This document shows, one piece after another, positions 56,289 through 64,000 of a stretch of 64,000 bases of DNA; the first letter of the stretch is position 1; each line of letters opens with the position of its first letter. Source of the stretch: Rhodamnia argentea (Eukaryota > Streptophyta > Magnoliopsida > Myrtales > Myrtaceae). Where the stretch lies: the NCBI RefSeq assembly GCF_020921035.1, contig NC_063152.1, positions 34,826,494 to 34,890,493 of the forward strand. The letters run 5' to 3'. A program made the translations under genes and the position numbers. The notes under the pieces were generated by a model, which saw nothing but the letters and a program-made list of their open reading frames with translations, was not told the origin of the DNA and did no database searches.

Positions 56289-56990
56289 TGTCTGTGACTC
56301 GATATTCCATTTATAGGCCTATAAGAATTAAGAACACTGTGATCGCTCTCTTTGGTACTTTCCAAACTGTCATGTGTCCGAGCCGGATTGACTATATTCC
56401 TTGCACTTCGCTTTTTGTGCGTCTTGCCTTTAGCAAGTTCTCGAAAAATGGAATGTGATGGATGTGTTGCTCGGATTGTAGCATTAGTGACGGTCAATGC
56501 CGCATAAAAGATTTCGCCCACGCCACAATTTTGGAGTAAAGTCGACAGCTCAATGTAGCTCCATATTTGAACATGGCGAATGTTGCATGGCAGATGGCTC
56601 CATGTTTGAATATGGCGACTCTCTCGTCACCAGCGTCACGGTTTTAGAGCATGTGTGGGTACATCGTGTTAGGCCTTTTGTGGTTATGATCGGAGTACGC
56701 CACTGAACTGATTGTGCAAGTGGTTGTTGAGCTTGTTAAGTAAGCTTGAATTGATTGTGTGAGCTCTAATCTGCTAAGATCATATTATTGACCATCATTT
56801 TCGATGGGACTAGTTTATCGGAGCATGCACAGTGAAGCTCATGAATAGTCTGAGCTATTTTGGTTGTTTTATTGCCTTACTGTAGTTGATTAATTCTTCT
56901 ATTCCTGTCCTTCGGGTAACCTGGTCAGAAAATAAATTTGGCTTTTGTGATCCTTAATGGCAAATCCCTGAAATTCACTTTAATGTTCGG

Positions 56991-59572
56991 GAAGAGTAAT
57001 AAGACAAACTCTTGTCCAAGGGGGTGTCTGTGTGAATGCGTGCGTTAGGTCTTTTGCGGTAAGCTCTCTCTAGTTGACCTTGTGGCGACTCGCTAAGTGA
57101 AGATTGCTCGCTCGGTCACTAACCTCATAGAAAGAAAAGCTCTTTCTATTGCTTTGTGTTGAGTGATTACAAATGAGGGGGAGAGCCCTATTTTATACAC
57201 GAGAGGTCCTCTCATTACAACCGTTAGATCTCTCTAGATCTAATGGTAGGGATTGCGTCTCTCTATCTACCAACTACCAACATTAATTACGAAGCTTCTA
57301 GAATATAATATATTTACCATATCGTCCGTCCCTATGAATATTTTAGAGGACTCAAGAAAATTCTAGGAGACTCTTAGAATCCTCTTGAAAAAGGCCAAGA
57401 CACTTCAAGTCTTGTTGATCATCGGATCCATCTCACCGGTTAGTCAACTGCAAGTCTAATTAATATCCAATTCGATAGTTTACGAAATAGTTAGATAGAT
57501 AACTATTTAACAACAACATTCTAAGAAAAGATATTGATAGATATCGATAGTTGCCCGGTCGTACCCAAACAATAATAAGCCGGGAGGAAATGCACCTAAG
57601 ATCAAATATTTTGAGCGTGCTAGCCAAAGTTGTAAAAAAAAAAAAGGAAAAAGAAATGAAAAAATTCATAAAAATAATAAAATAAAATAAAATAAAATAA
57701 TTATTCATATTTGTCCAAGTCAACGTCGATTATGCCATGTAGGATGGTCAGCATTTATGTAAATATCTCAACCAAAATGGGTCGGACGAAGTGAGTTGAC
57801 ACAAATACAAAATGTTTAGGACTAAATCGCAAAAAAAAAAAAAAAAGATTTAAGATTTGAGATGCATAATTGTAATATGTTTATGACTTTTTTTGGTAAT
57901 CTTTCCCAAAAAGTTGGGTAAGTTCAGAACTTTACATGTTTTTTTTCATTGAAAAATCTATACATCAAAATGAAGTTTGCATTTTGCCACACCGGCCCTC
58001 TTTAATTTGACATATCTATAAACTATTATTAGTTGCCTACTTATATTAGTTGATCTGCTTATAAGGAAAGAAAATGAGGAAATTGAATTACATTTCACTA
58101 GTTAGATTGGCCTTTTCGCTTATCGCCTTTTCTACATACAATATTTAAAGGTAAATCCTATTGCTAAGGTTGAGTGGGATGATCCTTAGGTATCGGTCTA
58201 GGCTCGTCCGATTACGAATCTATACATTTTACCCTTTCAAGATGCATTTGCGTACTTAAGCAACTGATTTTTTTATATCCCTTCCCTTGCATTCCCTAAA
58301 TTTCGAAGGGAAAGCAGTTTCGCAAGTGTTTTTATTCTTCCTTTGCACTCACCCCTATCTAATGGGTTTTCGATTTGCAACTTGTCCTGCTTCAACACCG
58401 CTTTGTTTCTCGGAGATGCATTTGCGTACTTAAGCAACTGATTTTTTCATATCCCTTCCCTTGCACTCCCTAAATTTTGAAAGGAAAGCTGTTTCGTGAG
58501 TGTTTTATTCTTCCTTTGCACTCACCCCTATCTGATGGGGTTTTCGATTTTTTTTTTTTTCCGATTTGTAACTTGTCCTGCTTCAACACCGCTTTGTTTC
58601 TCCGAGATAGCTAATGCATGTTTCATGTGACTTGGAGGTCGCCCTAGAATGTTCAACATGAGTGATCGGGCGAAGTGGGATGCATGGAAGGCTATTGAAG
58701 GTAGAAACATAAAATAATAGTTCTTCTCTTGCAACTTCCACTTTTTTTTTAATGATTCCTATTGGTCTTTGCTATTTCTGAGAGTGATCTTTTTGTTTGT
58801 TGGCAGGAAAATCGAAGGAGGAAGCACTGAGTGGTTATATCACAAAGGTGAAGCAGCCGTTGGAAGGAGTTACTGCCTCTGATTGATGTCCGTGACTCGA
58901 TATTCCATTTATAGGCCTCTAAGAATTAAGAACACTGTGATCGCTCTCTTTGGTACTTTCCAAAATGTCATGTGTCCGAGCCGGATTGACTATATTCCTT
59001 GCACTTCGCTTTTTGTGCGTCTTGCCTTTAGCAAGTTCTCGAAAGATGGAATGTGATGGATGTGTTGCTCGGATTGTAGCATTAGTGATGGTCAATGCCG
59101 CATAAAAGATTTCGCCCACGCCACAATTTTGGAGTAAAGTCGACAGCTCAATGTAGCTCCATGTTTGAACATGGCGAATGTTGCATGGCAGATGGCTCCA
59201 TGTTTGAATATGGCGACTCTCTCGTCACCAGCGTCACAGTTTTAGAGCATGTGTGGGTACATCGCGTTAGGCCTTTTGTGGTTATGATTGGATTGTGCAA
59301 GTGGTTGTTGAGCTTGTTAAGTAAGCTTGAATTGATTGTGTGAGCTCTAATCTGCTAAGATCATATTATTGACCATCATTTTCGATGGGACTAGTTTATC
59401 GGAGCATGCACAGTGAAGCTCATGAATAGTCTGAACTATTTTGGTTGTTTTATTGCCTTACTGTAGTTGATTAATTCTTCTATTCCTGTCCTTCAGGTAA
59501 CCTGGTCAGAAAATAAATTTGGCTTTTGTGATCCTTAATGGCAAGTCCCTGAAATTCACTTTAATGTTCAGG
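56991..59572 (+). repeat. 2.6-kb direct tandem duplication, copy 2
   Basis: Partner of 54384-56990, starting gaagagtaataagacaaact. It ends at ttaatgttcagg, after which the DNA continues as the 5' flank of the NLR relic at 60289. The LTR-like part of this copy is 57013-57571. Confidence 0.95.
58638..58886 (+). pseudogene. ACBP relic 3: last two exons
   Basis: Same structure as relic 2: exon 58638-58700, gt donor, acceptor at 58805-58806, exon 58807-58886 ending TASD and TGA (58884-58886). The peptide is identical or nearly so to relic 2 (LEGVTASD versus LEGATASD). It arose by the 2.6-kb duplication. Confidence 0.82.
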
Positions 59573-60288
59573 CACGGATGGATTGTCCTGGCCTCGGGTG
59601 TTGAAGTCCTGATTCTTGAGAACTCTTGGCCATCGTGATATTCTGAATTGATTGAAAGTTTTCCTCCGTGGATCTCAGCCATATATCATATCTCTCTTGC
59701 CTTGCTGTGCGTCTTTTCCAATAAATTTAAGTCGACCTAATACCGTGTTCAACCATTATTTGACCAAAAAAAAAAAAAAAACCCATTAATTGGTAGCTGA
59801 AATATATTTCGATAAGCCATATGGAGAAGATGGCATGGTTGGGAACTCACAACAAGCACATCTAAATTAGCTGTTCCTAGATCCAGCAAAGAATCTATTC
59901 CTGCAACATAATACTCGTAAGTTCCTCGGAAACTTTCTAGTGATTTGACGATAGAAATATGATTTTTAAGACAGCGTTATACAACGATACAAGTAATTTC
60001 TGTTGTTTTTTTTTGGTCGAAAGTAATTTCTGTTGACAAATAGCTTACTCAGATATGATGAAACTGCAAATGAATAAAGTACTAAACGATTAGTCTCATG
60101 AATCTTAGCTGACTTTTCTACATGAAACAAGAAAATTAAACAGCTTTTTGTCAAACATAGAATATTTTAACAGGGTCATGCAAGATTAAAAGGCATATCA
60201 CTAAGATAAACGAAAACAGCTGCAACTTTTGCAGCCACAGTCTAAAGCCTCTAGGCAATACATGAACCAAAAACCTCAAAGTAGAGGC
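59573..60288 (+). other. 5' flank of the NLR relic, homologous to the NLR2 promoter side
   Basis: gatggattgtcctggcctc, ccatatatcat, acaacaagcacatctaaatt, gcagccacagtctaaagcct and gcctctaggcaata recur in the same order before NLR2 (21628-22130). No separate gene is seen. Confidence 0.7.
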
Positions 60289-63020
60289 ATGGCAGTGAGC
60301 CTAGTGACTCACCTACTCATCAAGAAGCTCTCACAATTCTTTGAGAATGAGGTGCGGTTCCTGACAGGCGAGAGGAGAATGGTAGTGAGCTCGAGTCTTC
60401 CTCAGGGTCGCAGATTCCCTTGAAGAAAGCCACAAGGAAGTCAAAAGTGTGGGAAATACTTTTGAGGATGCGCTCAACGAGTTCTCTCTGGTCCTGAGAC
60501 ACGATCACGAAGTCGGGTTCGCTGGCCTCATCAGCAGGATGTCCTGCTGCATCAAGAACCTGAAGGCTCAATACCGTGTGACATCCGAGATAATATCGCA
60601 TCAACTCTAGAGTAAAAGGCATGTGCAATGGGCACCGGAGGCTGGGCCAAAAATTTAGCAGGGCTCAACAAGATCTGAGCTCGACTGGCGCAGACAACAT
60701 GTGGCAGGACCACCGAGGCAATGCCCTTCTCCTAGATAAAACTGACCTAGTGGGGCATTGAGCGGCCAAAGAACGAGGTGGTTGGGGAGTTACTTGACAG
60801 GGGTCTCAGGCAGGAGGTCTTCTCCGTCATTGGAATGGGAGGGTTGGCAAAACTACTCCGGTGAAGCCAGTCTACGAAGACCCCACCGTGAAGAAGCATG
60901 TCGCGATGTACGCTTGGATCACTGTCTTCAGTCCTCCAAGACTGAAGAGCTCCTCAAAGACATGCTTGATATGCTTGGATCACTCTCTCCTGGCCGTACA
61001 AGAACGAAGGACTGCTCAAAGACACGCTTGATCAGACCACGAGGGTGATCAGGTCAAGAAACTAGTCCCTCCAAGAGCCAACACTATGAATAGCCATTGG
61101 CTGAAGATGATCATCAAGCACATGCTTCAGAGGAGAGGTACCTGATCGTCCTTGATGACGCAGGGCTCATAAACGAATGGGATGCAGTCAAGCATTCCTT
61201 GCCCAACAACCATCCTGGAAGCCAGGTTATCATTGCAACCCGGAACACCGATCTGGCATCTACCTCCTGCAAGGAGTTCAATGGGTTGATATAAACCATG
61301 GAGCTACTCGGAACGGTCGTGGAAGCTTTTCTGTGAGTAGACTTTTCAGGGAAATTCTTGCCCTTCCCACCTAGAGGAGACATGCAAGTATATTTTGAGA
61401 AAGTGTGAAGGACTACTGCTCTGAGTGGTGCTCTGGCCACGAAAGACAAACGGAGGATCGATGAATGGGATGTGGTGCAATGCAGCCTTCGTGCCGAGAT
61501 TGGCTGCAATGAAAGGCTCAAGAACTTGAAGAGGGTGCTTTCCCTCAGTTTCAATGATTTGACGTACTTGTTGTAATATAACGTGCGGAAACTAACCCAG
61601 ATCTTGCAAATAAATCAATGCGAAAAAAGCCATGAGAAATAACGATGAACAATAAAGGACACCATAGATTACGTGATTCGGTCCGAATATCGGTACCTAC
61701 ATCCACGGGAGAGCCAGCAAGAACAATCCACTATAATCGGAGAATCGGAATTACAATCGCTCAATACGCTCGTGTTTCCCGCACCTAGATTATACCAAAA
61801 CCCAAAGTGTTCACAAATAAAACAACTTGATCTAATATATAAAAACTTACGAAGCACAAACCGATGAATGTTTGAGCCTGAACGAAAACTCTCGCGCACG
61901 ACCTTCAAAAACAGAACACTGTACGTGCACCTTTTTCTTTCTCTTCGTGCGGCGGCCGCTTCTCTCTTCTGCTAAAGGAACTTGGAAATAAAAGCCCTCT
62001 CTTTTATTTCCTCTGTTTGTGCAGCTTTTTAAGAAGTCAAAGAAAACTTCTTTCTTCATTGACCAACCAATCACATAAAGGTGGAGTCTTCCCCGTACAA
62101 AAAAAGGAATTCTGTTGGGTGGCAATCTTGGATAAGCTTCCTTCAACAGAATAACAAATCTTCACGAGATTTGACGAGGTTTTCAAGAAAAGAAATTCTA
62201 ATCCAAGATTTCTTTTCTTTCCAAATATATCCATCTACGAAAACGATATACATTCTTCAATTTATTCGGATTCCGCAAACGATTCAAACTCGAGACATAA
62301 TTAACAGTACTACTGAAGTCCTCTTTCTTGCACTTGAGTGTACTTCCCGAGGGTCACCTGATCGAGCGCAAGAGACTGATCCTGCTCTGGGTAGCGGAAG
62401 GGCTTGTTGAGAGAAAACAAGGCAAGACGCTCGAAGAAGTTGCAGAGAACTACTTCAGCAAGCTCCTGAACGGAAGCCTAATGCAAATTGCGTAAACAGG
62501 GGATTCATTAGCATTATCCTAGGATGTGACTTTAAACTGCTCAAGTTCTTAGACTTACAAGCCACAACTTTGTCAAGGTTCCCCGTTCAAGTTGTTAACT
62601 GGTACTACCTAACATACTTAAGCTTCAGGCACACCGAAGTTAAAACAATTCCTACTTCGATAGGGCCGCTTCAGAACCTAGAGACACTTGATCAACTAAT
62701 GTAACGCGATTGCCTGTCGAAATCTTGAAGCTGCAAAAAACGCCAGCATCTGTTGGTGTGTCGGTCGGTATGTGAATATATCCTATTTGTACTACAAGTA
62801 TGGTTTCGAGGCACTCACGGAGATCGGGACTCTGCACATAGAGGCGGAAGATGTGAGGAAAGACGTCATAACGAGAGAGCACGGGAAGCTGACGCAATTA
62901 AGCAGGCTGGGCATCCTGAAGTTGAGAAAAGAGGACGGAAGGGGTTTGTGCTCATCAATAGTCAAATTAACCTTCTTCCGTGCAATATCGGTGGATTTGG
63001 TGGAGAACGACGAGGGTTGC
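60289..63020 (+). pseudogene. NLR relic: near full-length dead copy, split by a solo LTR
   Basis: The ATG at 60289 starts MAVSLVTHLLIKKLSQFFEN, close to NLR2. The coiled coil soon breaks (deletion after FLTGERRM, frameshifts near 60420). The P-loop is near 60835, with a small deletion turning GLGKTT into a shifted frame; RNBS-A is duplicated (60909-61035); kinase-2 YLIVLDDAGLINEWDAVKH is at 61139-61195; RNBS-B, GLPL and RNBS-D follow in changing frames. A 738-bp LTR interrupts at 61569. After it (SCFLHLSVLPEGHLIE-like), about 80 codons including the MHD motif are lost at 62490, then LRR sequence continues (SRFPVQVVNWYYLTYLSF, then RHTEVKTIPTS) to about 63020, where a MITE-family sequence cuts it. 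Confidence 0.92.
61569..62306. mobile_element. Solo LTR with perfect GTACT target duplication
   Basis: 738 bp from tgttgtaatataacgtgcgg to acataattaaca, flanked by gtact at 61564-61568 and 62307-62311. It interrupts the NLR relic within the codons for DLPYYLKS. It belongs to the same family as 49497-50239. Confidence 0.93.
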
Positions 63021-63029
63021 TGGTCTAAG

Positions 63030-63225
63030 ACAAAAAAGAGAAAAAAAAAAAACGAAAAAGTAACTTTTTACTAAAAAAAATTATCAACACCGGCGATTTC
63101 CGACTAAAATTGGCTGAATGAACTGAATGAGTACCAATACAAAAAAATGTTTAGGAGTAAATTGGTCTAATTAAAAGATTTAGGACAGAATTAGTAATAG
63201 GTTTAGGACTCATTTGTTTCTTTTC
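63030..63225. repeat. Half of a 'taggactaaattggc' family element
   Basis: tttccgactaaaattggctg, then tgtttaggagtaaattggtc and taggtttaggactcatttg. It truncates the NLR relic. Confidence 0.5.
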
Positions 63226-63384
63226 CCCATGAATTGCCATTGGGAGTGAAGGAGACAAATTTATAATTGCAAGTGATGGTGCAAACGAGGTGCTTGAGAA
63301 AGCCATTTCAATTTCAAAAACAAGATTAGGTAGCGAGACCACCTTCATTTTTTTTTTTTTATGTACTTACGCGATACCATCATT

Positions 63385-64000
63385 GGATTATCATTACTAG
63401 TCGTAATCTTGCTGAGCCAATTCAATGTTTCCCGACATTTCACTTGTTTGTCCCGAAATGCTGCCAACCCTCGAAAGAGCATGGAAACTTCTTTGCAAAT
63501 TGTCTTGAGTGTCATTTCTGCAATATCAAGTTGAACTTCTCTTAATATAAAAAAATAAAAAATAAAAGAGCAGATACAAGAAACATGCCTTGCTTTTTAT
63601 ACAATGACCCACTTACACATCTTTTTCTTTGCAAAGACCATTCACATTTCTCTATGCAAAACTTCACATTGAGATAGGCGGTTCGACGTTGCATTACAAT
63701 CATAAAGTATCACTGATGTAAAATTTTTCTTTTTCACAAGTAGTCATGAAACAAAAAAAATGATTCATCAAAACTATAAATAAATTAAAAAACTGTAGAC
63801 GTATCAGCACCTGAAGTTACCTGTCATCAGAGGAGTTGGGAGTGGATCGTTAAATTTGCCCGATGAAGTTTGTCAATCCTGCGACTAACTTCCGTTGGCT
63901 GTGGATCATCTTGTCAATTTTCTGAGCGACATCAATGGATTTGAACGTCCTGTCAAAAACAACTGAAGACAGTTCCTCGAAGGATTCATCATGACAGGGG
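63385..64000 (-). pseudogene. Unidentified gene remnant at the right edge, reverse strand
   Basis: On the minus strand 63998-63852 is open for 48 codons, read PCHDESFEELSSVVFDRTFK and then SIDVAQKIDKMIHSQRKL, ending TNFIGQI and TAA. Farther on, after a splice-acceptor-like gatattgcag, 63512-63385 is open with MTLKTICKEVSMLFRGLAAF and RDKQVKCRETLNWLSKI. Both peptides look like soluble helical protein. I do not recognise the family. Decayed copies of the first segment lie at 43860-43990 and 33925-34040. The gene continues past the window, so start and exon order are unknown; the TAA may be the true end or a lesion. Confidence 0.4.

Larger units (their letters stand above)
54384..56990 (+). repeat. 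2.6-kb direct tandem duplication, copy 1
   Basis: Begins gaagagtaataaaacaaact and ends just before the same words at 56991. It holds an LTR-like sequence, a MITE half, a 176-bp internal repeat, ACBP relic 2 and NLR 5'-flank DNA. Copy 2 is 56991-59572. Differences are scattered; one is an insertion of about 15 bp near 56697 (gagtacgccactgaa) in this copy. Confidence 0.95.

Noticed and set aside
56497..56706. 69-codon ORF after ACBP relic 2, also present in the duplicated copy
   Set aside because: It is conserved only because the 2.6-kb unit is duplicated. It begins within decayed NLR flank and matches no family I know.
1..64000. Search for tRNA, rRNA and other structured RNA genes
   Set aside because: No cloverleaf with A and B box pairs or rRNA core sequence was found by eye. 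The tRNA-like matches are the primer-binding sites of retroelements.

Overview
This is a plant nuclear window: AT-rich intergenic DNA, two long intronless NLR (CC-NB-ARC-LRR) resistance genes, F-box/LRR-type pseudogenes, and many Copia/Ty3-type retroelements, solo LTRs and inverted-repeat DNA elements. No bacterial gene order, rRNA, tRNA or CRISPR array is visible. The repeat style suggests a woody eudicot, possibly Myrtaceae (Eucalyptus-like); that is inference and needs a database search.

Layout. 1-5.2 kb: a Ty3-type retroelement end (1-1574) inserted in the integrase of an older reverse-strand Copia element (1575-5230). 5.2-8.0 kb: intergenic DNA that partly repeats the 3' flank of NLR2. 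8029-10887: intact NLR1. 11.4-20.1 kb: a three-level nest (inverted-repeat DNA element, Copia A inside it, Copia B inside Copia A) separating NLR1 from its tandem sister. 22176-25037: intact NLR2. 25-28.4 kb: a solo LTR, a reverse Copia remnant and a reverse Ty3-type LTR. 28.4-44.9 kb: duplicated blocks, each an F-box/LRR gene (all copies broken) plus downstream sequence, interrupted by a Ty3-type LTR (30.6-32.6 kb), a young reverse-strand Copia element (Copia C, 34046-38724) and a Harbinger-like MITE (40944-41654). 45-64 kb: a decayed half of the NLR cluster, with at least four NLR relics (47.3-48.2, 50.75-51.8, 54.0-54.4, 60.3-63.0 kb), three copies of the last two exons of an acyl-CoA-binding protein (ACBP) gene, a 1.65-kb palindromic element, solo LTRs, MITEs and a 2.6-kb direct tandem duplication. 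The right edge holds an unidentified reverse-strand gene remnant.

Only NLR1 and NLR2 look functional as host genes. They share about 950-residue architecture, 3' UTR sequence and poly(A) region, so they are recent tandem duplicates. Both have an N-terminus resembling the MADA alpha-1 helix of pore-forming CC-NLRs, and both carry IHD in place of MHD. NLR1 has also lost the kinase-2 tryptophan.

The main story is birth and death of an NLR cluster under repeated transposon insertion. Nested elements give relative dates: by hand alignment the Copia A LTRs differ at about 17 of 274 positions, the nested Copia B LTRs at about 6 of 274 and the Copia C LTRs at about 7 of 332. The most unusual structure is the recurring junction between ACBP terminal exons and NLR P-loop sequence at 49-59 kb.
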